Assembly: GCA_019339365.1 (NCBI GenBank)
Contig: CP079859.1
Coordinates: 1,364,001 to 1,428,000 of the forward strand
Direction: 5' to 3'
DNA from: Vibrio neptunius
GTDB taxonomy: Bacteria; Pseudomonadota; Gammaproteobacteria; Enterobacterales; Vibrionaceae
DNA: 64,000 nucleotides
This document shows positions 17,907 through 27,732 of the stretch, in pieces. Numbering within the stretch: position 1 is the stretch's first letter; each line of letters starts with the position of its first letter. Position numbers and translations under genes: made by a program. The notes under the pieces were generated by a model. It searched no databases. It was given only the letters and a program-made list of their open reading frames with translations, and was not told the DNA's origin.

Positions 17907-18665
17907 TTATCCAAAACTGGCGGATAAGGTGCCGACAGTCATGGCCCAGCCATCGACTAGAACAAACACCACCAATTTGAATGGAAGTGAGATGATCAAT
18001 GGCGAGAGCATCATCATACCCATTGCCATAAGGACACTCGCGACGACAAGGTCAATGATCAGAAAAGGAATAAACAGCATGAAACCGATTTGAAAAGCGG
18101 TTTTTAGCTCACTGATAACAAAAGCGGGCAGAACCACGGCAAAGGAGATGTCCTCTAGCGCAGTATCGAGTGGTTCATTGGCAATGCGTAACATTTGCTC
18201 AAGAGACGTCTGTTGAGTTTGTGCCAACATGAAATTACGCACGGGTTTTTCTGCGACAGAAAATGCTTCCATTAAGGTAATTTCGCCCTGGTCGTAGGGT
18301 TGGAAAGCATTTTGGTAAATATCCGTCCAAACGGGGCGCATGATCAACAGCGATAACGCGAGTGCAATACCGACTAACACTCGGTTTGGTGGACTTTGTT
18401 GTAACCCCAAAGCCTGACGAAGAATCGCGAGAACCACTATAATGCGAGTAAAGCTGGTGGCCATCAGTATAAATGCAGGGAGAAAACTCAGGGCTGTCAT
18501 TAATAACAGAATCTGTAGTTTGACACTGTACTCTTGCTGGGTTGCTCCGTCGCTGACCGATAAGATGGTTAAGCCTGACTCATTCGCTACAGAAGGGAAC
18601 GCGAAGAGCAGGCCAACCAAACCGATTAGGATCCCCCATCCCTGAAAGGAAGGTGACTTAGTCAT
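17907..18665 (-). CDS. fliP: Lateral flagellar export-gate protein FliP
   Basis: 252 residues. An N-terminal cleavable-type signal (hydrophobic segment ending near FPSVANE) is followed by the conserved core, with SFTRIIVVLAILRQALGLQQ and PPNRVLVGIALALSL, then paired membrane helices. The C-terminus MTVGTLSASFG is typical. Five FliP subunits form the main part of the export gate. It lies 14 nt downstream of fliN. Confidence 0.95.
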   Translation of the reverse strand: MTKSPSFQGWGILIGLVGLLFAFPSVANESGLTILSVSDGATQQEYSVKLQILLLMTALSFLPAFILMATSFTRIIVVLAILRQALGLQQSPPNRVLVGIALALSLLIMRPVWTDIYQNAFQPYDQGEITLMEAFSVAEKPVRNFMLAQTQQTSLEQMLRIANEPLDTALEDISFAVVLPAFVISELKTAFQIGFMLFIPFLIIDLVVASVLMAMGMMMLSPLIISLPFKLVVFVLVDGWAMTVGTLSASFG

Positions 18666-18679
18666 GTTTCAGTGAATCC

Positions 18680-19048
18680 TTACTGAACCGCAGAGGCCAG
18701 AGCTGAATCGACAATATCAATCAGTCTCAAACCATATTTTTCGTTAACTACGACCACTTCAGCGTGGCCCATCAAGGATCCGTTGACTTTCACGTCTAGA
18801 GGTTCGCCGTTGAGTTTGTCGAGCTCGATGACACTGCCTTCACCGGCTTTCATCAAATCGCCCAACGCGATGTCTTTACTGGCAACTTCCAAAGTAACGG
18901 TCACAGGAATATTCTTAAAAAAGCTCAGATCACGTTCTGGGGTTGGTACCTCAGCATTGATAATGTCGCTGTGAGTCTCTTCCAGTTGAAAGTCATCAAA
19001 GTTCAGCTCTTCACCATTAAATGCGTGGTTCTCTGTTGTCTCGCTCAT
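18680..19048 (-). CDS. fliN: Lateral flagellar switch protein FliN
   Basis: 122 residues. An acidic variable N-terminus of about 50 residues is followed by a SpoA (FliN C-terminal) domain: NIPVTVTLEVASKDIALGDL, GSVIELDKLNGEPLDVKVNG and YGLRLIDIV are textbook. FliN forms the lower C-ring with FliM and helps dock export complexes. The ATG overlaps the corrected fliM stop (TAATG), which supports the corrected fliM frame. Confidence 0.95.
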   Translation of the reverse strand: MSETTENHAFNGEELNFDDFQLEETHSDIINAEVPTPERDLSFFKNIPVTVTLEVASKDIALGDLMKAGEGSVIELDKLNGEPLDVKVNGSLMGHAEVVVVNEKYGLRLIDIVDSALASAVQ

Positions 19049-19864
19049 TAAAAAGATTCCTTATCTTGATTAAGAATTAAAACTAGCTGGCCATCATTCT
19101 CCGCGACTCGACCAGAAAAAAAGGTGTTCTTGGCCAATACTGACGGGAGCTGAAGACAATAATTCGATCGGTAACACATCGTTAGGCTGCAGTGAAATTA
19201 ACTCACTGAGCGGTATGGTTTTTTTACTAAGTAAGACATTGAGTTTGACTGGTGTTGAAGTCAGAGATTGACAAAAAGACTCGTACAATGACCCTTTGGG
19301 CTGCAAGTCCAGTTGTTCTGTCAATGTGACAACAAGCATTTCGTCTAGCTTAATGTGTATAGTGCCTTGGTGGTCGTTCAGGCTGACGTCAATGGTGGCG
19401 TAAAGACCTGTCCCTTGTGCTGGCTCGAACTCGCATTTGGACCACATTTCCTCTGGAGCCAGCCAGTTAATGATCATCCGGCCGATTTTTTCCTGAAGAC
19501 GCAAATCACTGTTGTTCAGTGACGTGTGGCTTCTTTGCATCTTGGCGTCGTAAAAGCTGTCAGCTAACTTAATTAGAGTCTGACTATCGGCATGGATAAA
19601 TACTTGCCCTCCACCATCATGACGGAAAGTGCTGATAGAAGACTTATCCATTTCATTTGGTGTAAAAGTATGCAGTGAAACTAGATTTATATTAGCTTCT
19701 GCGTGATGCGTTTTTAACCAGTTTTGCAGCTCATAAGTCAGGCCATTACACGAGCTGGATATTAGACTTTCCAGTTTATCCCGAATAATGTGAATCGGTT
19801 TCCCTAACGATTCAATGCTTAGAGTCTGATAATCTGGAATAGATATCTTGCTGCTACTTTCCAT
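19048..19864 (-). pseudogene. fliM: Lateral flagellar switch protein FliM with a C-terminal frameshift
   Basis: First gene of the leftward lateral operon. Read as given, it is 256 residues ending FFWSSRGE at 19094. The seven-T run (plus-strand A7 at 19116-19122) is probably one base too long: with six T the end becomes LFSGRVAENDGQLVLILNQ and stops at 19048, overlapping the fliN start. That ending is the conserved FliM/SpoA terminus, so the true product is probably 271 residues. It is shorter and more divergent than polar FliM (about 345), with a reduced N-terminal region and no clear CheY-binding LSQxEIDALL motif. It forms the C-ring middle domain linking FliG to FliN. Confidence 0.85.
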
Positions 19865-20281
19865 TTATATTTTACCATGTCTTGACAAAGCGATTTTTTA
19901 ATTTTCTAACTCAATTGGCGCAAGTTTACATAGAAAAATTCGTTATAAATAAGCCTGATTTATAAAATTTGTGACTTTACTCCATATGTTGATTTTAAGT
20001 CGTTATATATATCTTCTCATAAAAAATAAAACAGGTTAGTTTGCGATGCATGCGAATGACGAATGACAGTTTTAAACTTTTATTAGCCTGTTGTTCTGTC
20101 TTATCTTCATGGTTTTAAATGAATTTTATTGATTTTTTACATGTTAATTACAATTTCTTCCGTATTTAGGAGGCAATGTGCAACATATAGACAAACTATA
20201 ATTTGTTTAAATCCCATTAGATATCTTATTAATTCGAAATGGATGATTAGTCTGTTTATTTAATGGCGCTCATATAACATC
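19865..20281. promoter_or_regulatory. Divergent promoter region between fliM and motY
   Basis: 417 AT-rich bases between two divergent lateral operons. It must contain promoters in both directions, and a LafK/sigma-54 type is expected. I looked for TGGCAC-N5-TTGC. The nearest candidates (TGGCGC... just before motY, and AGGAGGCAATGTGCA near 20168) deviate in sequence or spacing, so I do not call a site. Confidence 0.55.
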
Positions 20282-21193
20282 ATGAATACGAAGGCTCAGA
20301 AAATATATTTAATAGCTTTACTCTTCCATTGCTCCTCTTCACTGGCAACAACTGAAGTTGAAGTACCCATGGATGAAGTCAATTGGCTTTATAATGGGAA
20401 CAGCTTGGTATGCAATCTTAAATATGAGAATTCTTCCTATGGGAAGTTTTATTTCCGCTCTGAGGAAGTAGGTAAAATATATTTACACTCCCAGTTTGAA
20501 GCGAATAATAAAAATTGGAATCACGGAAAGTTATATAGTTCTCCTGCTCCATGGAGTAGGGGAAGTGATGCCAAGTTTATAAGCCCTAATGCCACTATTA
20601 ATAAACAGCATTCTGTTTTTCAGCATAATATACCTGAATTGTTGAACAATATTGAATCAGGGCATTGGATAAAACTCGCGTTTAGCGGAAGTCACCCTTC
20701 CGACAGTCGAACTTATCTTTTACCCACGATCCGTATTCAAAAAGCGCTCGCTCAATTTCACCGTTGCCAAACTTCATTACCTAGCATTCCTTATGCTCAA
20801 GCACGCAACATCACACTGTCATTTGATCTAGGCCAGCGTCAGTTAACGACTCAACAAATCGATACGCTTAGTGCGCTATACACGTACATACGAGCTGACA
20901 AAAATATCAAAAAAATTCTTATTGACGGCTACACCGACAACATCGGGTCTAAGGTCGCGAATCTCACTATCGCTAAGCAACGAGCAGATTTGGTTGCGAA
21001 AGCACTTAAAAAATCAGGCGTAGAGGCCGCAAGAATAGAAATAAGGTCTCATGGTTCTCGATACCCCATCGCCAATAACTCAACACCAGAAGGGCAGGCT
21101 AAGAACCGACGCGTGACTTTAAGACTGGTGCGCAATGATGAAGCAGTGATACCAAAACAAAATAATAAAATTAACGATAGGGAAAAGGCTTAA
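20282..21193 (+). CDS. motY: Lateral sodium/proton motor T-ring-type protein MotY
   Basis: 303 residues with an N-terminal signal peptide (cleavage near SSLA-TTE). The first half resembles the MotY N-terminal domain that contacts the basal body; the C-terminal half (about 175-275) is an OmpA-like peptidoglycan-binding domain with DGYTDNIGS, NLTIAKQRADLVAKAL and NRRVTLRL. MotY anchors stator units around the basal body in vibrios. It precedes lafK by 2 nt, the arrangement known for lateral flagellar loci. A generic OmpA-family protein is the alternative, but context makes that unlikely. Confidence 0.88.
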   Translation: MNTKAQKIYLIALLFHCSSSLATTEVEVPMDEVNWLYNGNSLVCNLKYENSSYGKFYFRSEEVGKIYLHSQFEANNKNWNHGKLYSSPAPWSRGSDAKFISPNATINKQHSVFQHNIPELLNNIESGHWIKLAFSGSHPSDSRTYLLPTIRIQKALAQFHRCQTSLPSIPYAQARNITLSFDLGQRQLTTQQIDTLSALYTYIRADKNIKKILIDGYTDNIGSKVANLTIAKQRADLVAKALKKSGVEAARIEIRSHGSRYPIANNSTPEGQAKNRRVTLRLVRNDEAVIPKQNNKINDREKA

Positions 21194-21195
21194 AG

Positions 21196-22527
21196 ATGGC
21201 AGAGACCAATATCTTGTTAGTAGAGCCAAGAGATGAGTTCGCCCAGCCAGTCATTAGAGTGCTAGAAGAGGCGGGTTACCATGTTACTCATTCTCGTACT
21301 GGGCGGAGTGCGCTGCTTGAAGGGTCGGCGTCGATTACGCTGGTGAGTTCAAATTTGCCTGACATGTGTGTCAGAGAGTTTGTCAGTTGTCATCAAAAGA
21401 CATCAAGCAATGGTGTCGCTATTGCAATCGTAGAACAAGAGCAGGGAATCTTAGCCGCCGAAACCATGAAAGCTGGCGCGACGGATTACCTACTCCGTCC
21501 ATTTGAAAACAGTCAGTTGCTCAACCTTTTACGGCGTGTTGAAGTGATTGGCAAGCCCATGGCTAATATTGTGGCTGAATCATGGCGCAGCAAACAGGTA
21601 CTTCAGTTGGCGCACCGTGCAGCTTGCACCAATGCCAGTGTGTTAGTGACCGGAGAATCTGGCACAGGTAAAGAAGTGTTGGCGCGTTATGTCCATGAGC
21701 ACTCACCACGCTCGAACGGTCCTTTCATTGCGGTAAACTGTGCTGCTATACCCGAATCTATGCTTGAAGCCGTCTTGTTTGGCCATATGAAAGGTGCGTT
21801 CACTGGCGCGACTCATTCTCAAAGCGGTAAGTTTGAAGAAGCCAATAACGGAACCATATTGCTCGATGAGATCGGAGAGATGTCACCAGCGGTCCAGGCA
21901 AAGCTTTTGCGTGTACTTCAGGAAAGAGAAGTTGAGCGAGTAGGCAGTCATAAGTCTATTCAGCTTGATATTCGGGTCATTGCCGCAACCAATAAAGATC
22001 TGCGTGAAGAAGTGAAAAACGGCACATTCCGTGAGGATCTTTATTACCGTTTGGATGTTTTACCCCTGCATTGGCCACCACTGCGGGAACGCAGTGAAGA
22101 CATATTGCCGATCAGTCAGTTCTTCATCAACAAATTTCAGGATGGCAGTCAGTGTCATCTTTCTCAGGACGCGATCATGGCGCTCAGCCAATATCACTGG
22201 CCCGGTAATATCCGAGAGCTGGAAAACGTGATTCAACGTGCACTAGTCATGCGACATGGTGACTACATTACCGCCCATGATCTGATGTTGCCCGTTGAGT
22301 TAATTAGCCCTGTCCAAACCACGACGCCTGCCCAAAGTATGGGACACGTTGAGGTCAAGAAACAGGCTGAATACCAGTACATTCTCGAACAACTTCGCCA
22401 GTATGGCGGCAATCGCACCAAGACAGCAAACGCACTTGGCGTTACGACCCGCGCATTACGCTACAAGTTAGCGGCAATGCGTGAACAAGGTATTGATCTA
22501 CAGTCGGCCCTAGGTTCGGCTGCTTAA
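21196..22527 (+). CDS. lafK: Sigma-54-dependent lateral flagellar activator LafK
   Basis: 443 residues. Receiver-like N-domain (1-120), AAA+ domain (about 135-365) and Fis-type helix-turn-helix (about 400-435: NRTKTANALGVTTRALRYKL). The AAA+ part has Walker A GESGTGKE, the sigma-54 contact loop GAFTGAT and Walker B ILLDEIGEM. The usual receiver phosphorylation Asp is replaced (LVSSNLPD), so control by phosphorylation is doubtful, as for FlrA/FleQ-like flagellar regulators. It activates the early lateral flagellar operons. It is encoded between motY and fliE, probably in one transcript. Confidence 0.94.
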   Translation: MAETNILLVEPRDEFAQPVIRVLEEAGYHVTHSRTGRSALLEGSASITLVSSNLPDMCVREFVSCHQKTSSNGVAIAIVEQEQGILAAETMKAGATDYLLRPFENSQLLNLLRRVEVIGKPMANIVAESWRSKQVLQLAHRAACTNASVLVTGESGTGKEVLARYVHEHSPRSNGPFIAVNCAAIPESMLEAVLFGHMKGAFTGATHSQSGKFEEANNGTILLDEIGEMSPAVQAKLLRVLQEREVERVGSHKSIQLDIRVIAATNKDLREEVKNGTFREDLYYRLDVLPLHWPPLRERSEDILPISQFFINKFQDGSQCHLSQDAIMALSQYHWPGNIRELENVIQRALVMRHGDYITAHDLMLPVELISPVQTTTPAQSMGHVEVKKQAEYQYILEQLRQYGGNRTKTANALGVTTRALRYKLAAMREQGIDLQSALGSAA

Positions 22528-22539
22528 GGAGGATAAGTT

Positions 22540-22896
22540 ATGGCAAGTCAACCAATAAACAGTGCGATGACCGCAGAACAATTGATGCTATCCAAGATGG
22601 ATGCAATGCGTGCTCAGATCCAACCTGAGTTTGTGGTTTCAGCGAATCCACTTGATGTGCAGCAGGTGAATTCGCCTCTCTCATTTTCCACAGCAATGAC
22701 CAATGTGCTCGATACGGTCAATCAGCATCAATCAGTGGCCAGCCAGAAAATGACCGCGGTCGAAACAGGCCAAAGCGATGATTTAGTCGGAGCCATGATC
22801 GCTAGTCAGAAAGCCAGCCTGTCATTCAACGCTTTGATGCAGGTACGTAACAAGGTCGTGACCTCGTTTGAAGATATTATGAAGATGCCGGTGTAA
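22540..22896 (+). CDS. fliE: Lateral flagellar MS-ring/rod adaptor FliE
   Basis: 118 residues. The C-terminal half carries the FliE signature: LVGAMIASQKASLSFNALM and a closing VVTSFEDIMKMPV. FliE joins the MS ring to the proximal rod and is the first substrate of the export gate. It has a GGAGG-type Shine-Dalgarno and ends 3 nt before fliF. Confidence 0.93.
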   Translation: MASQPINSAMTAEQLMLSKMDAMRAQIQPEFVVSANPLDVQQVNSPLSFSTAMTNVLDTVNQHQSVASQKMTAVETGQSDDLVGAMIASQKASLSFNALMQVRNKVVTSFEDIMKMPV

Positions 22897-22899
22897 CCC

Positions 22900-24648
22900 A
22901 TGTCAGACTTAACAACCCAAGTTGCAGGTGGCGGAACATTTAGTGCTGCCAGTACGCAAACCTCCTCCACGCGAGGAATGGAAGATTTCACTCAAAAATT
23001 GAAACAGCTGTGGTCAAACAGTCAGAGAAATCTGGTTCTGTCCGCGGTTTTGGCCGCTATCGTGGCGGCAATCATAGTGGTCGCACTTTGGAGCTCAACA
23101 CAGAGTTATCGCCCGCTTTACAGTCAGCAAGAGAGGTTTGATACTGGTGAAATTGTCTCTGTCCTCGAATCTGAAGGTATCAATTACCGACTTCAAGAGC
23201 AAAATGGCCAAGTACTAGTGCCAGAAGGACATGTGGCCAAAATCCGAATGTTGCTCGCAGCAAAAGGCGTGAAAGCCAAGCTGCCAACCGGGTTAGATTC
23301 CCTTAAAGAAGACAGTTCCCTTGGCACCAGTCAGTTTATGGAAACCGCTCGCTATCGTCATGGCTTGGAAGGTGAACTGGTACGTACCATTATGTCACTC
23401 AATGCAGTGTCTAACGCTCGTGTTCACCTAGCAATACCGCGTCAAACCTTGTTTGTTAGACAAAACAGCGAAGCGCCTTCAGCGTCAGTGATGCTTGAGC
23501 TTAAACCTGGTGAAGATCTGAAGCCGGAACAAGTTGAAGCGATTATCAATTTGGTTGTTGGCAGTGTGACAGGAATGAAGCCTGAGTTGGTCTCTGTGAT
23601 TGATCAATACGGTCGTTTGTTGAGTGCCGATGTCGCTTCAGCGGAAGCCGGTAAGGTCAATGCAAAATATCTTGAATATCAGAAGAACGTTGAGAAACAA
23701 ATCATTCAACGTGCTTCAGACATGCTGACGCCGATTGTTGGACCGAGCAACTTCCGTGTTCAGGTCGCGGCAGATCTTGATTTCAGTCAGGTCGAAGAGA
23801 CTCAAGAAATTCTTGATAATACGCCGATCATTCGCAACGAGCATACTATCTCCGACAACTCGACTGATCAGATAGCACTCGGTGTCCCGGGAACATTGAG
23901 CAACCAGCCTCCAGTCACTGGTGAAGCGCCAACTCAGGATAGCAAAAATACCAACACACGCTCTGAAATAAACCGCCAGTACGCGGTGGGCAGTAGTGTG
24001 CGACGTACACATTATCAGCAGGGCCAGATTGAAAAACTCAGTGTGTCTGTGTTGCTTAATCAGGCGGCCGCACCTAATGGTACCGCTTGGACCGCAGAGG
24101 AAAAAGCACAAATTTCGACCATGGTTACCGACGCGGTAGGCATTGCGGCTGACCGTGGCGACACTCTTAGCTTGATGAGTTTTAGCTTTACACCGCTCAC
24201 GATTGAGGCGCCACCGACCATTCCATGGTGGCAGGATCCCACGGTTCAGCAACCTATGCGTTACGTAATAGGCGGTATGCTAGGGATGGCGATGATTTTC
24301 TTCGTGCTGCGTCCACTTATCATGCATTTGACGGGATCGGACATGCGTTCGCAAGAGTTGGAGTTCGCTGATCCTCAGGATGACCCTATCTACGAAAATC
24401 TGCAAACAAGAGAAGAACGTGAGCGAGAAGAAGCTTTGAATCGAAAACTATCGGAAAAAGGCATTGCCGCTTCCACTGGCTTGGATGTGGGGAATGACAT
24501 GCTACCGCCACCTGGGTCGCCACTGGAGATTCAACTGAAACACCTACAGTTAATCGCCAACGAAGAACCTGAACGAGTCGCCGAAGTACTAAAACAATGG
24601 GTAAATGTGAATGAACACAGCAGAGTTAAATCAAAAAGCAACGCTTAG
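22900..24648 (+). CDS. fliF: Lateral flagellar MS-ring protein FliF
   Basis: 582 residues. A first transmembrane helix at about 42-63, a periplasmic region of ring-building motifs (IRMLLAAKGVKAKLPTGLDS, FMETARYRHGLEGELVRTI), and a second helix at about 450-470 precede the cytoplasmic tail that binds FliG. FliF builds the membrane ring on which the motor assembles. The last 38 nt overlap the fliG start. Confidence 0.95.
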   Translation: MSDLTTQVAGGGTFSAASTQTSSTRGMEDFTQKLKQLWSNSQRNLVLSAVLAAIVAAIIVVALWSSTQSYRPLYSQQERFDTGEIVSVLESEGINYRLQEQNGQVLVPEGHVAKIRMLLAAKGVKAKLPTGLDSLKEDSSLGTSQFMETARYRHGLEGELVRTIMSLNAVSNARVHLAIPRQTLFVRQNSEAPSASVMLELKPGEDLKPEQVEAIINLVVGSVTGMKPELVSVIDQYGRLLSADVASAEAGKVNAKYLEYQKNVEKQIIQRASDMLTPIVGPSNFRVQVAADLDFSQVEETQEILDNTPIIRNEHTISDNSTDQIALGVPGTLSNQPPVTGEAPTQDSKNTNTRSEINRQYAVGSSVRRTHYQQGQIEKLSVSVLLNQAAAPNGTAWTAEEKAQISTMVTDAVGIAADRGDTLSLMSFSFTPLTIEAPPTIPWWQDPTVQQPMRYVIGGMLGMAMIFFVLRPLIMHLTGSDMRSQELEFADPQDDPIYENLQTREEREREEALNRKLSEKGIAASTGLDVGNDMLPPPGSPLEIQLKHLQLIANEEPERVAEVLKQWVNVNEHSRVKSKSNA

Positions 24649-25630
24649 TTACGTAGAGCAAACCGCTCTGGTACTTCTCGGCATGGGGGAAGATGCCGCG
24701 GCCAAAGTGCTGCGCAACTTCACCCGAGATGAAACCCAGCGTGTGACGAAAGCAATGGCGAAGCTCAGTGGAATAAAAAGTGATCGTGCTCATGGCATTA
24801 TCCAGCACTTCTTCGAAGACTTTCGGCAGCATAGCGGCATTCGCGGTGCGTCGAAAGAGTATCTATCGAATACCCTGCGCAAAGCCTTGGGGAATGACCT
24901 AGCCAAAGGTCTTCTCAACAACTTATACGGTGATGAGATTCGCAATAACATGAAGCGTTTACAGTGGGTGGATGCTGACATTTTAGCTCGATTCATCGCC
25001 AATGAGCACCCAGAGATGCAAGCCATTTTTCTGGCCTACTTGCCTGCAGAAAGCTCATCGACGGTACTTAAGCACTTACCTGAAGACTATCATGACGAAA
25101 TTTTGTACCGGATTGCCCGGCTGCAGGATATTGACCATCAGGTCGCCAGTGATCTCAACGACCTCATTGACCGCTGTATTGAACAGGTATCGGCCAGTCA
25201 GAGTGCGCCATTATCTGGAGTCAAGCAAGTGGCAGACATCATCAACCGTTTTGAAGGTGACCGTGGCTCGTTAATGGAAATGCTCAAGTTGCACGATGAA
25301 GAGGTGGTGAGTGAGATTGAGCTCAACATGTTCGACTTTTTGGTGCTTGGTCGACAGACAGAAGAAACACTGGATACTTTGGTTCAGCAAGTCCCACTTG
25401 AACTTTGGAGCCTAGCTCTTAAAGGGGCGGAGATCATTCTACAACAAACGATAAAGAGTGCGATGCCACAGCGTATGGTCAAAGCGCTGGAAGATGATAT
25501 GGAAATCCGTGGTGCTGTCCCTCTGAGTCGTGTTGAACGAGCCAGACACGAGGTCATGCAGATCGTGCGTGAATTGGATGAAGAAGGTGAAATCGAACTC
25601 GTGCTTTATGACGAACCAACAGTGGAGTAA
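24611..25630 (+). CDS. fliG: Lateral flagellar rotor/switch protein FliG
   Basis: 339 residues, full length. The N-terminal FliF-binding domain, the middle domain with the EHPEMQAIFLAYL segment and the C-terminal torque domain (VSEIELNMFDFLVL, then charged helices) are all visible. FliG transmits torque from the stator and switches direction with FliM. Its start lies inside fliF in another frame, suggesting translational coupling. Confidence 0.94.
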   Translation: MNTAELNQKATLSYVEQTALVLLGMGEDAAAKVLRNFTRDETQRVTKAMAKLSGIKSDRAHGIIQHFFEDFRQHSGIRGASKEYLSNTLRKALGNDLAKGLLNNLYGDEIRNNMKRLQWVDADILARFIANEHPEMQAIFLAYLPAESSSTVLKHLPEDYHDEILYRIARLQDIDHQVASDLNDLIDRCIEQVSASQSAPLSGVKQVADIINRFEGDRGSLMEMLKLHDEEVVSEIELNMFDFLVLGRQTEETLDTLVQQVPLELWSLALKGAEIILQQTIKSAMPQRMVKALEDDMEIRGAVPLSRVERARHEVMQIVRELDEEGEIELVLYDEPTVE

Positions 25631-25633
25631 TGC

Positions 25634-26383
25634 ATGTCAATAATGAAATCCAATTTATTGCAAGTTCCTGCATCTGGGTATCGTATTCACCGCTTTCCAC
25701 CACTGGCTCAGCCAGTGGTCAATGAGGATGAATTTGCCATAGAAGATTCTTGGCAAGATTCTCAGATAGATATCCAACAAAAGCTTGAAGAAGGGTTCCA
25801 GACAGGCCTCGAACAGGGGCACGAAGAAGGTCTGCGTCAAGGACTGAATCAGGGTAAGCAGCAAGGGTTATTGGAAGGACAAAAAGAAGGCTTCCAGCAA
25901 GGCTTTGTCTCCGGCGAACAGTCCGGCAAGCAAGCTTTCCTTGAAGCGGCTAAGCCAGTTAATGAGCTTTATCAAACTTTGTCGCGCTGGCAATCTGAAC
26001 GTGAGCAGCAACAGCGACACATCATTTGCGAGCTGGTACAAAAGGTTGCCCAACAGGTGATTCGAGCAGAACTCACTCTGATGCCACAGCAAATCTTAGC
26101 GCTTGTTGATGAAACACTTGAAGCGATGCCAGGAAAAACCGAGAAAGTGACGGTGCACCTTAATCCTCAGGACCTTGACCGAATTACCCAAATTAACGCG
26201 GAATTGCCTAAAGAATGGAAACTGGTCGGTAACCCAGAATTGCCGACGGGGGGCTGCCATCTAGTGACTGAAGAGGCTGAGGCCGATGCCAGTTGTGATT
26301 CTCGTTTACAAGCCTGCATGGATAACGTCAAAGAACACTTGCTCGACGAAGTGACACCTGTGGTAGAAGAGCATAATGAGTAA
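25634..26383 (+). CDS. fliH: Lateral flagellar export ATPase regulator FliH
   Basis: 249 residues. The centre (about 50-100) has the glycine-repeat helix typical of FliH, with EEGFQTGLEQGHEEGLRQGL and further GxxxG steps. The C-terminal domain resembles the stator part of V-type ATPases. FliH dimers hold the ATPase FliI and link it to the C-ring. It overlaps fliI by 8 nt. Confidence 0.9.
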   Translation: MSIMKSNLLQVPASGYRIHRFPPLAQPVVNEDEFAIEDSWQDSQIDIQQKLEEGFQTGLEQGHEEGLRQGLNQGKQQGLLEGQKEGFQQGFVSGEQSGKQAFLEAAKPVNELYQTLSRWQSEREQQQRHIICELVQKVAQQVIRAELTLMPQQILALVDETLEAMPGKTEKVTVHLNPQDLDRITQINAELPKEWKLVGNPELPTGGCHLVTEEAEADASCDSRLQACMDNVKEHLLDEVTPVVEEHNE

Positions 26384-27722
26384 TACCCTCGCATTTGAGC
26401 TTTTGTCTGAGCGAACCAGTGAAGCGATTGCTTCATTGGATTCTATTCCTGTAGCTAGAGTAACGGGCAGGCTGGTAAAGGTAACGGGGCTCATGCTTCA
26501 AGCAGTAGGGTGCCGTTTTAAGCTTGAACAGCGTTGTTTAGTTGAAACCGCTGAAGGAGACATGATTGAAGCTCAGGTCGTCGGCTTCGATCATACCATC
26601 GCTTATTTGATGCCAATTCGTCGACTTGGTGGTTTGTTTGCAGGTGCGAAAGTGATCCCACTGGATGGCGATAGCACAGTGCAACTTGGCGAAAACTGGA
26701 TGGGCCGAGTCGTCAACGGATTGGGTGAAACCCTTGACGACGGCCCTCAATTGCACGGAGGGGAGCGAGTTTCGCTTGAACCTAGACCGATAAATCCCCT
26801 TAAGCGTAGGCCGGTGGATTCGCCGCTCAATGTTGGGGTAAGAGCGATGAATGGCCTGCTTACTGTCGGCAAAGGCCAGCGTATTGGTCTGATGGCCGGC
26901 AGTGGTGTGGGGAAAAGTGTTTTGATGGGAATGATCACTCAAAACACGGAAGCAGACGTCATTGTGGTCGGTTTGATTGGAGAGCGTGGTCGTGAAGTGC
27001 GCGAGTTTATTGAGAGAAACCTAACACCTGAAGCTCGTGACAAGGCGATCATCATTGCTGCACCAGCAGATGAATCGCCCCTGATGCGCCTTAGAGCCAT
27101 GCTGTTATGCCATCGAGTCGCAGAGTATTTTCGCGACAAGGGCAAAGATGTCTTGTTGATGGTGGATTCTTTGACTCGTTATGCGATGGCACAGAGAGAA
27201 ATCGCCCTGTCCTTGGGGGAGCCCCCTGCTACCAGAGGTTACCCGCCTTCGGTGTTTAATGCTTTACCGCAGTTGCTTGAGCGCGCTGGTAACAGCGAAA
27301 ACCAAAACGGCAGTCTGACCGCTATTTATACCATCCTTGCTGCAGGTGATGACCAGCAAGATCCCGTGGTGGATTCGGCGCGGGCCATTCTTGATGGGCA
27401 TGTTGTCTTGTCGCGTAAACTTGCAGAACAAGGGCATTATCCAGCGATTGATATAAATGCTTCAGTGAGTCGCTGTATGACGGCTTGCTCCCAGCCTGCC
27501 CATCTGACCTTGGCAAACGAGTTTCGCAAAACTTACTCGAACTACCTTCAGGTTAAAGACCTACTGCCACTCGGAGGTTACCAGCCGGGACAAGATCCTG
27601 AATTGGATCGCTCAGTGGCTCTGTATCCACAATTGACGGCATACCTCCAGCAAGCCGCTGATTGCTCGGTGGATTTTCCTCAAAGCCTGACAGAGCTAGC
27701 TCAGCTCTTTCAACCAAATTAG
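26376..27722 (+). CDS. fliI: Lateral flagellar export ATPase FliI
   Basis: 448 residues, F1-beta-like ATPase. Walker A is GLMAGSGVGKSVLM; also visible are GLIGERGREVREF, the Walker B region VLLMVDSLTRYAMAQREI, and GEPPATRGYPPSVF. It energises unfolding and release of export substrates from chaperones at the gate. It is encoded between fliH and fliJ. Confidence 0.96.
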   Translation: MSNTLAFELLSERTSEAIASLDSIPVARVTGRLVKVTGLMLQAVGCRFKLEQRCLVETAEGDMIEAQVVGFDHTIAYLMPIRRLGGLFAGAKVIPLDGDSTVQLGENWMGRVVNGLGETLDDGPQLHGGERVSLEPRPINPLKRRPVDSPLNVGVRAMNGLLTVGKGQRIGLMAGSGVGKSVLMGMITQNTEADVIVVGLIGERGREVREFIERNLTPEARDKAIIIAAPADESPLMRLRAMLLCHRVAEYFRDKGKDVLLMVDSLTRYAMAQREIALSLGEPPATRGYPPSVFNALPQLLERAGNSENQNGSLTAIYTILAAGDDQQDPVVDSARAILDGHVVLSRKLAEQGHYPAIDINASVSRCMTACSQPAHLTLANEFRKTYSNYLQVKDLLPLGGYQPGQDPELDRSVALYPQLTAYLQQAADCSVDFPQSLTELAQLFQPN

Positions 27723-27732
27723 GAATTAACGT

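Noticed and set aside
20160..20180. Possible sigma-54 promoter before motY
   Set aside because: The GG and GC elements are one base too close together for the consensus spacing.
23716..24252. A 178-codon minus-strand frame inside fliF
   Set aside because: Antisense shadow of a strongly conserved gene; no start context and no family resemblance.
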